From Neorhizobium tomejilense (lineage in GTDB: Bacteria; Pseudomonadota; Alphaproteobacteria; Rhizobiales; Rhizobiaceae), in assembly GCA_002968845.1 (NCBI GenBank), contig PVBG01000010.1, forward strand, positions 62,001 to 126,000: DNA of 64,000 nucleotides. The letters are read 5' to 3'. The position numbers and the translations under genes are program-made. Below the pieces are notes generated by a model, which saw nothing but the letters and a program-made list of their open reading frames with translations, was not told the DNA's origin and ran no database searches. Within the stretch, counting starts at the first letter, position 1. Every line of letters starts with the position of its first letter. Positions 56,879 through 63,721 of the stretch are shown one piece after another.

Positions 56879-57385
56879 ATGTACTACCCTGATAGGGTGG
56901 CGTCATATTCTTCATGGGCAATCCCCTATGAGAGCGAAGCGTTACAGCCATTAATCACAAAGAGTGTGGATCAAGACGCTCCAGCACGAGTTGATCCAGC
57001 AAAACCGACTGAGACGGCGGTTGTAGTTCATCTGCGGAAACATCAGGAGCACGCAAAAGCGCGGTTCCGCATGCTCCGGCGGCTCAAGGACAACCACGAT
57101 GGGGAAGGTGCGCGCGCTGCGCAGCCGCGTAGCGTCGACGCCGCCATTGCCTTCATTGACCGCCATTTTTTTACGCTTCCAGTGCTTGCGACCTTGGACG
57201 ACGACGGCCTTGCCGTGATTGAGGTACACAGCGGCGAGAGGGGCATATTTGCGGATATGACATTTAAAATCGATGGCTCCGTCGAGTGCTACTTTCGCAA
57301 AGCTGGGGAACTTTCGCAGATGTTTGAGGGCCCGGCCTTTAGCCCGGAAACTAAGGCGTTCATCAGCCAATTTGACGTGAGATAA
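56879..57385 (+). CDS. Unknown protein, second gene of the cassette
   Basis: A 168-residue protein with an excellent ribosome site (GGAGGG, seven bases). The central NHDGEGARAAQPRSVDAAIAF, and FTLPVLATLDDDGLAVIEV followed by FKIDGSVECYF, resemble a loose family with a WDGxGA-type motif (His replaces Trp here), seen in small genes next to TIGR04255 proteins. The pattern suggests an alpha helix followed by a small beta-sheet. No catalytic residues are obvious. Its function is unknown. Confidence 0.55.
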   Translation: MYYPDRVASYSSWAIPYESEALQPLITKSVDQDAPARVDPAKPTETAVVVHLRKHQEHAKARFRMLRRLKDNHDGEGARAAQPRSVDAAIAFIDRHFFTLPVLATLDDDGLAVIEVHSGERGIFADMTFKIDGSVECYFRKAGELSQMFEGPAFSPETKAFISQFDVR

Positions 57386-57498
57386 GGTTCGTGAGCTGTG
57401 ATGAGTGCCGGCGGCTTCTCAATGAAGAACCGCATAGCTCTACCCTTGCCCGTGATATCGAAACTGTAGCTCCGCATTGTATGTGCGAGGGAGTATCG

Positions 57499-58059
57499 AT
57501 GTCGCCGCTCTCTCCTGGCCCGATTCACAACAATGAAGTGCTTCACCGGATCATGGTATCTCCACGAGACTATGATCCGATCACCAACCAGATCGCGCAA
57601 AAGCCCTTCGAGAAGCTTTTCATGAACGGGTTAAGCGTAATGCGTGACTTGGGCTCCGACCAAGACTTTCAGGACATCGCGGAAGATAGCCTCCTCTCCA
57701 AGCCGACCTCACCACTCAGATCTGTTCAGGCCGTATGTTCGGCAACTGCGGCCGAGATCAGGACGGTAGGCGGCGAGGGTGATAAAGCTGCGTTCTGCAT
57801 TTATGACCAGACGGTACCGCGTAACATTGAGGGGCAGGACCCCGTGCCATCACATGCCGGAATAATGCAACGGGATATAAAGTACGACGTTGAAGGGGCG
57901 AAAAAGGCCAATAAGGATCTTTCGTTTTTGGTGTTCGAGAAATTCCGCGGGACGGCACTCCCTGCTGCAAATTTCAGGGAGAATTTGTTCGGAGAGCTCA
58001 ACAAAAAAGCCGCCGCGGGACACTATGTGGTGGGCGCCCTGAATTCGACAGACGCCTGA
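57499..58059 (+). CDS. Unknown protein, third gene of the cassette
   Basis: A 186-residue protein. ATG 57499 is preferred over the GTG at 57391 because GGGAG lies six bases upstream and the chain then starts MSPLSPGPIHNNEVLHRIMV. Features are LFMNGLSVMRDLGSDQDF, a middle SVQAVCSATAAEIR, and VPSHAGIMQRDI followed by a Lys-rich part. The order (start with Leu-His-Arg-Ile, then NGLSV, then HAxI) is like small uncharacterised proteins in which an HAxV motif is conserved. It could be a toxin-like enzyme, but this is only a guess. Confidence 0.5.
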   Translation: MSPLSPGPIHNNEVLHRIMVSPRDYDPITNQIAQKPFEKLFMNGLSVMRDLGSDQDFQDIAEDSLLSKPTSPLRSVQAVCSATAAEIRTVGGEGDKAAFCIYDQTVPRNIEGQDPVPSHAGIMQRDIKYDVEGAKKANKDLSFLVFEKFRGTALPAANFRENLFGELNKKAAAGHYVVGALNSTDA

Positions 58060-58217
58060 GTCCATCAGGGTTCTAGCAGCAGCTTGGGAAGCTCGCCCCA
58101 TTCCTTTGTTTTCCGGCGCTTGGATGTAAAACGGCGTCTGCCGCGTCGGAAAAAGCCGAGTGTGCGCAATAGGACTGTAAAACTCTAACCGACCTTTTCA
58201 GCGGCCCGATCTGCTCT

Positions 58218-58466
58218 ATGTCGAAAAGTATGATCGAAGTCCCCGCTCCATCCGTCCCGCCCGACAACGAGAACCGCCACCTCCTATGCCAGATGGCGAT
58301 CGAGATCCCGCTTCAAGGGATAATCGAGGCTGCCGTGAAGGCCGGATGGGAAGAGACCGAGGTGCTGACGGCGATCATCGAGGTCGCGGATAACCTCGTG
58401 CTGGCGCATGGATCAAACGCCGAACTCGACGCACTGCTGAAGGCGTTGAAGAGGAACCTGGAATGA
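58218..58466 (+). CDS. Small uncharacterised rhizobial protein
   Basis: An 82-residue protein: CQMAIEIPLQGIIEAAVKAGW, then EETEVLTAIIEVADNLVLAH and a helical C-terminus LDALLKALKRNLE. The shape suggests a small helical protein. I recognise no function. An 18-base hairpin follows the stop. Confidence 0.6.
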   Translation: MSKSMIEVPAPSVPPDNENRHLLCQMAIEIPLQGIIEAAVKAGWEETEVLTAIIEVADNLVLAHGSNAELDALLKALKRNLE

Positions 58467-58479
58467 CAGCCCAAAGAGA

Positions 58480-58497
58480 AGCCCGCCAAAGCGGGCT
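58480..58497 (+). terminator. Hairpin after the 82-residue gene
   Basis: AGCCCGC-CAAA-GCGGGCT, a perfect seven-base-pair stem ten bases after the stop. No T-run follows, so it may be a weak terminator or serve both strands. Confidence 0.5.
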
Positions 58498-58613
58498 GAG
58501 TTAAGGGACATTTTGGCGGAGTAGTCTGGAACGCAGCGGCACGGTGAAGTGCTGATGGATGAAGCGGCCGCTGCGTCTGTTGTTCAAACTGCGACTGAAG
58601 CCAAACGTTCCCC

Positions 58614-59669
58614 CTAGTCCGGCAGCCGATAAATATCCGAAGCATCGTCCGGATCACGCAAACCCTTGAACGACGGATGCCGCAGCTTCCCGTCGTTCGT
58701 CCACGCACGATACTCGATCTCGGCAGTCAACGCCGGCGCCGTGAGCACTAGGTTCTTCCCCGGCACCCTCACGGGCGGCAGCTTCGTCTTGAGCTTGTCG
58801 AGCTGCTTCTTCAATGACCGGGCAACGTCGTGCTTGAAGCCCGTCCCGACACTGCCGACGTATTTGTAGCCGTCCCGGTACCGGGCGCCGAGCAGCAAGC
58901 TGGCAATCGCCCCGGGCAGCGCCGTCGATGGTTCATAGCCGATGATGGCGAAGCTGTCGCTCTGGACGCACTTGATCTTCAGCCAGTCGCCGGTTCGGCC
59001 GGATCGATAGGCCCGGTCGCGATGTTTGGCGATGATGCCCTCCAGGCCAAGCCTGCAGGCGTGCGCGAGAAGATCATCCGGATCGGCGTCGAACTCTTCA
59101 GAGATCCTGATCGCCTCTCCTTGCCCGTCCAGCGCGTCTTTCAGCAGATGCCGGCGAGCGGCGTATTCGAGGCCGCGCAAATCGTGCCCGTCGAGATAGA
59201 GCAGATCGAAGGCATAGAGGATCGAGTTGCGGGACGGCAGCTTGCCGCCGGCCTTGCCGGACGCGCCGAGCGAGTTCTGAAGCAGCCCGAAATCTGACCG
59301 CCCCTGCTCGTCGAGCACCACCGCCTCGCCGTCGAGGATCATCGTTGTAGGGCCGAGGGCATTGGCAGCATCAGCGATGGCGGGAAAACGGTGCGTCCAG
59401 TCGTGGCCGCCGCGTGTAATGATCCGGACGCCGGTCGACTCGATGTGAACAGCCAGACGATACCCGTCCCATTTGATCTCATAGGACCGCTCGTCGCCGT
59501 GGGGCGGCTTGCTCTTCAGGAGCGCCAGGCAAGGCTCGACCCGATCCGGCATGGCATCGAAGGGAAGATGCGGCTGCTTCGGGTCGCGGCGCTTGACCGG
59601 CCGGCTTTGCAGCGGCGCATTCTCGTCGATGAGCAGAGGCTTGGAGGGTTTTCGCGGGCGCTTTGTCAT
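58614..59669 (-). CDS. ATP-dependent DNA ligase (LigD ligase-domain type)
   Basis: A 351-residue enzyme. Motif I is SYEIKWDGYRLAV with the adenylated Lys, and ILDGEAVVLDEQGRSDF is motif III. FDLLYLDGHDLRG follows, then GLEGIIAKHRDRAY (motif IV), GDWLKIKC (motif V), and a C-terminal OB domain with LVLTAPALTAEIEYRAWT. It has no nuclease or primase domain, so it is a stand-alone NHEJ-type ligase as found in several copies in rhizobia. It starts 59 bases from a LexA box shared with the divergent seven-gene operon. Confidence 0.9.
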   Translation of the reverse strand: MTKRPRKPSKPLLIDENAPLQSRPVKRRDPKQPHLPFDAMPDRVEPCLALLKSKPPHGDERSYEIKWDGYRLAVHIESTGVRIITRGGHDWTHRFPAIADAANALGPTTMILDGEAVVLDEQGRSDFGLLQNSLGASGKAGGKLPSRNSILYAFDLLYLDGHDLRGLEYAARRHLLKDALDGQGEAIRISEEFDADPDDLLAHACRLGLEGIIAKHRDRAYRSGRTGDWLKIKCVQSDSFAIIGYEPSTALPGAIASLLLGARYRDGYKYVGSVGTGFKHDVARSLKKQLDKLKTKLPPVRVPGKNLVLTAPALTAEIEYRAWTNDGKLRHPSFKGLRDPDDASDIYRLPD

Positions 59670-59708
59670 GCCCGCATTCCATCAGCAAATTCTTAAAAAG
59701 AATCCCTG

Positions 59709-59736
59709 TTGACTCATCCCCGGATGAGAACATAAT
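59709..59736 (+). promoter_or_regulatory. Promoter of the seven-gene repair operon
   Basis: TTGACT, 16 bases, CATAAT: a near-consensus sigma-70 promoter facing the operon at 59,818. The -10 hexamer lies inside the LexA box, so repressor binding would block it directly. Confidence 0.75.
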
Positions 59737-59742
59737 TAGAAC
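59728..59742. promoter_or_regulatory. LexA (SOS) box, GAAC-N7-GAAC
   Basis: GAACATAATTAGAAC is an exact match to the alphaproteobacterial LexA consensus (complement GTTC-N7-GTTC). It overlaps the operon promoter and lies in the divergent region of the ligase gene. The products of this locus (ligase, SRAP, nuclease) fit SOS control. Confidence 0.85.
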
Positions 59743-59817
59743 ATCGAGGCCGCCATGGCGGGCGGCTATCCACATATTGTCCACAGCTTGACCACGCTTT
59801 GGCGTTAAGGAGTAGCC

Positions 59818-60279
59818 ATGCCTGACGTTCTGGAGGCCATTGATCCAGATGTTCCCAATATCGAATATCTTTGGGAACTGGCGGAAAGTGATCGAGTGCC
59901 GTCGCCGAAATTGATCGAGCTCATGGAGGGCTATGGCGGCCAAGCAGCCTATGACGTCTATTCGAGCGAGATCTCGGCACGCCAGGGCGCCGTCAACTGG
60001 GCGACCACCTCATGGATCGAGGTCGCCTACAGCGCAACCACGAGGGTTGGCCTCATCGTCTGGAACAGCGGAGTGCCGGCCGATGCGGGAAGCGAGATCC
60101 CCGAGCAGGCAATTGCGGGATGGCCGGATTGCGATAGCCCGGAGCATGCGATCGAACGTCAGCAGGCGAAGCTTGCGGAAGACGGCAAGCCGCCGATCGT
60201 CGGTATCACCAAGTGTTTCGATGGAGAGGAGCTGCACTATCGGGTTCTGGGCTACGAACAGCCTGAGGAGGCTCGGTAA
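59818..60279 (+). CDS. Unknown protein, first gene of the SOS-box operon
   Basis: A 153-residue acidic protein beginning MPDVLEAIDPDVPNIEYLWE; it has VPSPKLIELMEGYGGQAAYD, WATTSWIEVAYSATTRVGLIVW and a C-terminal GEELHYRVLGYEQ. A good ribosome site (GGAGTAGCC) precedes the ATG. I recognise no domain. It is the promoter-proximal gene, about 75 bases after the LexA box. Its TAA overlaps the ATG of the next gene by one base. Confidence 0.7.
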   Translation: MPDVLEAIDPDVPNIEYLWELAESDRVPSPKLIELMEGYGGQAAYDVYSSEISARQGAVNWATTSWIEVAYSATTRVGLIVWNSGVPADAGSEIPEQAIAGWPDCDSPEHAIERQQAKLAEDGKPPIVGITKCFDGEELHYRVLGYEQPEEAR

Positions 60280-60545
60280 TGATACGTTTCGCGAAGCAGG
60301 ATGAAACGGTCAGCGCCATGGCCGTTCCAGTCCTCGCAACCGTCGCACCCCTTGCGGCGAGAGCGGCCGAACCGGCGCCGCAGCTGAGACCGAGCCCACC
60401 GCCGGCCGGGCCACCGCTGGAGTTGACCTCCGATCTGCCGCCGAGCAGACGCTCGAAGCGCCGCGCCGCAGCTCCCAAAAAGACGCCCGCAGCCGACGTG
60501 ATCGATACCGGCGCCGGTCCCCTCATGCTCAATCTGGACAGATGA
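60279..60545 (+). CDS. Unknown Pro/Ala-rich small protein
   Basis: An 88-residue protein, largely disordered: Pro-rich QLRPSPPPAGPPLEL, then a basic SRRSKRRAAAPKK and a short end LMLNLDR. A perfect GAGGAGG lies nine bases before the start, inside the previous gene. The basic patch could bind DNA; this is a guess. Its end overlaps the next start (ATGATGA). Confidence 0.6.
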   Translation: MIRFAKQDETVSAMAVPVLATVAPLAARAAEPAPQLRPSPPPAGPPLELTSDLPPSRRSKRRAAAPKKTPAADVIDTGAGPLMLNLDR

Positions 60546-60754
60546 TGACCATGCAGCCCGAACCGCAAACACAATCCGAGATCGACACCCAGTGGGAAGT
60601 CGAGGCGGTGCTCGCCTGGCACGACGACGATGCGAAAGCGGCGATCGCGACGCTGCTGGAAGACAACAGGCATTTGCGGAAGCAACTGGCTTTGGCGGAG
60701 TTCGCCGGGAGCCGAGGGTTCGCCCGCGGGTGGCGCCCCGCCTATGAGCGCTGA
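60542..60754 (+). CDS. Unknown small helical protein
   Basis: A 70-residue protein with an acidic, helical N-terminus (EIDTQWEVEAVLAWHDDDA) and a coiled-coil-like end LLEDNRHLRKQLALAEF. The ATG overlaps the preceding stop. The last 11 bases overlap the next gene. Function unknown. Confidence 0.6.
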   Translation: MMTMQPEPQTQSEIDTQWEVEAVLAWHDDDAKAAIATLLEDNRHLRKQLALAEFAGSRGFARGWRPAYER

Positions 60755-61457
60755 AACCGTTCACGCCATGCAACCCTATACCATCAGCGACGTGCCGGAC
60801 GATGAGATCGAGATCCGCTGCACAACGTGCGCGTTCCGGAAGAGCTTCGAGAAGGCGGACCTGCTGCAGAAGTACTCTCCAGGCCTCTACCTCGACATAT
60901 TTGTCCGCTCGACAACCGAATTCTGCGAACATCGCCAAGCCTATTCCATCCTTCCTCCGTGCGGCGCCTTTAGCCCTCAGATGGAAACGGCAAGGAAAGC
61001 CGTCACCGACCGGAACGCGGAGGAGGAGGATCGAAGACGGCGGACATCCATCGAGCGAGCCGAAGCGGCTCTGCGCCAGGAAGAGCGGGCAGAGAACGCC
61101 GCCATCCGGATCACCGACAGGAACGGGTGGAGACTGTACGAGTGTATCCCTTTGGGGACGGTTCCCAAATATCGATGGCAGCAGAGTTGGGAAGAGGCCT
61201 GTCCGGAGGACATCATCGGCTTCGATGGCGCCGTTCCCATCGGGCGGGTTTTCCAGTTCGAGCCGCAAACGACCAACAAGGACGTCTGGTTTTGGATACT
61301 CTATGGCATTGAGAATCGTAAGCGCGCGCGTCCAGGCCAGGGCTCCGGCTGGGAGCGGTCACGCCTGCTGGCAGTCTGTCGCGTGGAATGGTGTTATGAA
61401 AGAATGCTCCAACAGGAGGAGGACAGGAAGCGATGGAACGCGAGAGCCATGAAGTGA
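60744..61457 (+). CDS. Unknown 237-residue protein with Cys-containing N-terminus
   Basis: Starts MSAETVHAMQPYTISDVPDD. Cys pairs occur in IEIRCTTCAFRKSFEK, EFCEHRQ and LPPCGAF and could form a metal site. An Arg/Glu-rich helix (EEEDRRRRTSIERAEAAL) is in the middle. The C-terminus is Trp-rich with KDVWFWILYGIE. No known domain recognised. The start overlaps the previous gene by 11 bases, and the SRAP gene follows after nine bases. Confidence 0.65.
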   Translation: MSAETVHAMQPYTISDVPDDEIEIRCTTCAFRKSFEKADLLQKYSPGLYLDIFVRSTTEFCEHRQAYSILPPCGAFSPQMETARKAVTDRNAEEEDRRRRTSIERAEAALRQEERAENAAIRITDRNGWRLYECIPLGTVPKYRWQQSWEEACPEDIIGFDGAVPIGRVFQFEPQTTNKDVWFWILYGIENRKRARPGQGSGWERSRLLAVCRVEWCYERMLQQEEDRKRWNARAMK

Positions 61458-61466
61458 GACGCCCGC

Positions 61467-62141
61467 ATGTGCAACCTCTATAACGTCACCACAAGCCGTG
61501 AGGCGGTCCTGCAGTTCACCAAATCGTTCCGGGACAAGGCCGGCTGGAACCAGCCCTCGCTTGATGTCTATCCCGGCTACCAGGCGCCGGTCGTGCGCGT
61601 CGGCGAGGATGGGCAGCGGGAGATTGCCAGCCTGACTTGGGGGATGCCATCGCCGCCGGCCTTCGTGAAGAACTACGATCCCGGGGTGACCAACATCCGC
61701 AACGTCAGCTCGCCGCACTGGAGGCGCTGGCTCGGCCCGACCAGCCGCTGCGTCGTCCCGTTCACGTCTTTCGCGGAACCGGACCCTGCCCGGAAGGTCA
61801 TGGGCGGCCGCGTGCCGAACGCCTGGTTCTCGGGTAGCGAGGAACGCCCATTGATGTTCTTCGCGGGGTTCTGGACGCCGTGGCGGGGCATTCGCAAGGT
61901 GCGAGACGGAGAGCGGGAATATGAGCTGTTCGGCTTCCTGACGACGGAGCCCAACGAGATCGTTTCTGCGATCCATCAGAAGGCGATGCCGGCTATCCTC
62001 ACCACACCGGAAGAGGTCGACCTCTGGCTAACTGCGCCATGGGAAGAGGCGAAGTACCTGCAGCGGCCGCTACCGGGAAGCATGCTGGTGATCGTGGAGC
62101 CACCGGCGAAGCCGATTGAAGAGGAACCACCACTGCTATGA
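61467..62141 (+). CDS. SOS-response-associated peptidase (SRAP/YedK family)
   Basis: A 224-residue SRAP protein. Cys2 right after the start Met (MCNLYN) is the residue that forms a thiazolidine link with abasic sites in single-stranded DNA. TNIRNVSSPHWRRWLG and RCVVPFTSFAEPDP hold the Asn/Arg and Glu of the active site (the usual NAR is NIR here), and the His is in SAIHQKAMPAIL. It protects abasic sites from error-prone repair. Being in an operon with a LexA box matches its family name. Confidence 0.9.
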   Translation: MCNLYNVTTSREAVLQFTKSFRDKAGWNQPSLDVYPGYQAPVVRVGEDGQREIASLTWGMPSPPAFVKNYDPGVTNIRNVSSPHWRRWLGPTSRCVVPFTSFAEPDPARKVMGGRVPNAWFSGSEERPLMFFAGFWTPWRGIRKVRDGEREYELFGFLTTEPNEIVSAIHQKAMPAILTTPEEVDLWLTAPWEEAKYLQRPLPGSMLVIVEPPAKPIEEEPPLL

Positions 62142-62341
62142 GCGACGAACGAACTGCGACCCATCCCGCGGCCCCGGTGCATTTCGAGCACTGGTGCGAG
62201 CATCCCGGCTGCAAACTGTGGGGCGCCTTCGGCTTCGAGCGCGACAAGACGAAGACGGATTGGTTTTGCATGGAGCATCGGCCGGAGACCTACCGCGGCC
62301 AGCCGGTGCGTCGGAACACCGAAATGCAGGTGGAGCAATGA
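62138..62341 (+). CDS. Small Cys/His protein, probable zinc binder
   Basis: A 67-residue protein with WCEHPGCKLWGAFGFE and WFCMEHRPE: a CxxxxC plus CxxH pattern typical of a small zinc finger. The start overlaps the SRAP stop (ATGA), and its own stop overlaps the next start. I know no function for it. Rhizobial proteins of this look occur near SRAP and phage genes. Confidence 0.7.
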   Translation: MSDERTATHPAAPVHFEHWCEHPGCKLWGAFGFERDKTKTDWFCMEHRPETYRGQPVRRNTEMQVEQ

Positions 62342-62703
62342 TTGGGGCGATCATCATCTGCGCGTCGTTGACCGCCGTGGACGGCGATACCGTGAAATGT
62401 GACGGGCAGAATATGCGCCTTCTCGGACAAGGCGTCGTCGATGTCAGGGGTATAGACACGCCTGAAATTGGCAGCCATGCAAAATGCGAGAAGGAGCGTA
62501 AGCTGGCCCTGATCGCCAAGCGTCACCTGAGCGACCTCATCCAAGGCAAGAGGATCAAGATCGAGGCCAAAGGCATAGACGACTTCGATCGTCCGCTGGT
62601 CAACCTCTATTTGCCGGACGGACGCGAGATCGGCCAAATCCTGCTGAAGGACGGTACCGCACGCGAATGGCGACCTGGTAACCGGAACGACTGGTGCGAA
62701 TAA
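62338..62703 (+). CDS. SNase-like thermonuclease family protein
   Basis: A 121-residue OB-fold nuclease: AVDGDTVKCDGQNMRLLG, then DVRGIDTPEIG with the catalytic Glu, and DDFDRPLVNLYLPDGREIGQ with the second Arg. About eight residues are inserted between RLLG and IDTPE compared with staphylococcal nuclease. The first residues are hydrophobic but too short for a clear signal peptide, so it may act in the cytoplasm. It is the last gene of the operon. Confidence 0.85.
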   Translation: MIGAIIICASLTAVDGDTVKCDGQNMRLLGQGVVDVRGIDTPEIGSHAKCEKERKLALIAKRHLSDLIQGKRIKIEAKGIDDFDRPLVNLYLPDGREIGQILLKDGTAREWRPGNRNDWCE

Positions 62704-62706
62704 AAA

Positions 62707-62737
62707 AGCCCCGCAGCAGGTTGAGGCTACGGGGCTC
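62707..62737 (+). terminator. Hairpin at the end of the seven-gene operon
   Basis: AGCCCCG and CGGGGCT pair around a 16-base loop three bases after the SNase stop. There is a run of A before it and no T-run after it, so it would work best for the opposite strand or as an mRNA 3' end. Confidence 0.5.
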
Positions 62738-62778
62738 TAGGTCCGCCATCGAATGTGCAGATGCAATCTACCACGAGA

Positions 62779-63204
62779 TCACGGCGGCAGCCAGCGCCGC
62801 AGCGCCGGCCCAATATTTTCCCCGAACCAAAGGAAGGCTGTCCCGAAGGTCCCAATCCCAATTCCGGCGCCAATCAGCACCATCCGCATTCCCCAGCCCA
62901 ATGTCTTCAGGCGGTTCCATTCTTTCAGAGTTGGCTTGATCTCCTTCTCCATCACATCCGTCAGGCCGGTGATGATATCGCGCTGCTGCGCCGTTATTGC
63001 GCCGGACACCACAACCGTCTTTTCGGCTTCGCCTATTCGATGCGCCTGCTCTTCTATGCGCTCGTAAATCCGGTTTCTGCTCTCCGAGCTCGACCTCCTT
63101 TCCGAGCTGAATTCGGTCTCAAAACGATCAAGGCGATCATCGAGAGCGTCAACCTTTCCCTCCAGGCGACCGAGTGCCCGCAGGATATCGTCATTCGAAA
63201 CCAA
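62779..63204 (-). CDS. DUF1515-like phage-associated protein
   Basis: About 141 residues: a long coiled coil (ILRALGRLEGKVDALDDRLD onward) followed by a C-terminal membrane helix (RMVLIGAGIGIGTFGTAFLWF). DUF1515-like proteins are found in rhizobial prophage and plasmid lysis regions. A TTG at 63204 is the likely start, with AGAGG seven bases upstream; the TTG five codons earlier lacks a ribosome site. Confidence 0.7.
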   Translation of the reverse strand: MVSNDDILRALGRLEGKVDALDDRLDRFETEFSSERRSSSESRNRIYERIEEQAHRIGEAEKTVVVSGAITAQQRDIITGLTDVMEKEIKPTLKEWNRLKTLGWGMRMVLIGAGIGIGTFGTAFLWFGENIGPALRRWLPP

Positions 63205-63248
63205 CGCCCTACCTCTCAAATTATGGTGTTTTGCGCGGGGCGCGTTCT

Positions 63249-63455
63249 ATGTGGAAATGTAGAGGATGCCGGGACACTGGTTGGGTATGCGAAGCTCATC
63301 CGACCAAACCATGGACGGGAACTCACGGATGCGGATGCGGTGCGGCCGGTATGCTTTGCCCCCGATGCGCTCCAGAGCCGGCCTGGGATAAGGCACCCGA
63401 CGTTTCGAAGGTCTTCAAAGCCGTGACGCATGTGGCTGGAAAGAAGGTCAATTAG
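63249..63455 (+). CDS. Small Cys-rich rhizobial protein
   Basis: A 68-residue protein starting MWKCRGCRDTGWVCEAHPTK, then HGCGCGAAGMLCPRCAPE. Cys pairs suggest a zinc ribbon. Short proteins with this GWVCEAHP...CGCGAAG pattern are common in rhizobia and often near phage genes; function unknown. It overlaps the end of the convergent lipoprotein by four bases. Confidence 0.65.
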   Translation: MWKCRGCRDTGWVCEAHPTKPWTGTHGCGCGAAGMLCPRCAPEPAWDKAPDVSKVFKAVTHVAGKKVN

Positions 63456-63721
63456 CTGCGCGGCTTTCCGGCTGTTTTCTGGTCATGCGCGAGGCACTCG
63501 CCCGGCGTCCAGACGCCCGCCCCGCACACACCGGCTACCGTGTCGTCGATTGCCTCCTGATCATCAGGCGTAGCGCCACGCGCGCCTATCAGTGACGTGC
63601 CGACGATTGCTCTAGCCGTGCGGGACAGCTGCCCCTTCGAGGCACCGACCTGTTGAGTTGAGGTACACGCCGCCGCGCTCACGGCACATGCGACGGTTAA
63701 AGCGAGCCTTGTCAGCTTCAT
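63452..63721 (-). CDS. Small lipoprotein, o-spanin-like
   Basis: An 89-residue protein with a lipoprotein signal (LTVACAVSAAACTSTQQ). Its first 110 bases overlap the 3' end of the upstream gene in another frame, as Rz1-type outer spanins do. It lacks the usual Pro-rich body, so the assignment is tentative. Confidence 0.6.
   Translation of the reverse strand: MKLTRLALTVACAVSAAACTSTQQVGASKGQLSRTARAIVGTSLIGARGATPDDQEAIDDTVAGVCGAGVWTPGECLAHDQKTAGKPRS

Noticed and set aside
56036..58059. Simple two-component toxin-antitoxin reading of the cassette
   Set aside because: The genes are larger than usual toxin/antitoxin pairs, none shows a known toxin or DNA-binding antitoxin motif, and there are three of them.
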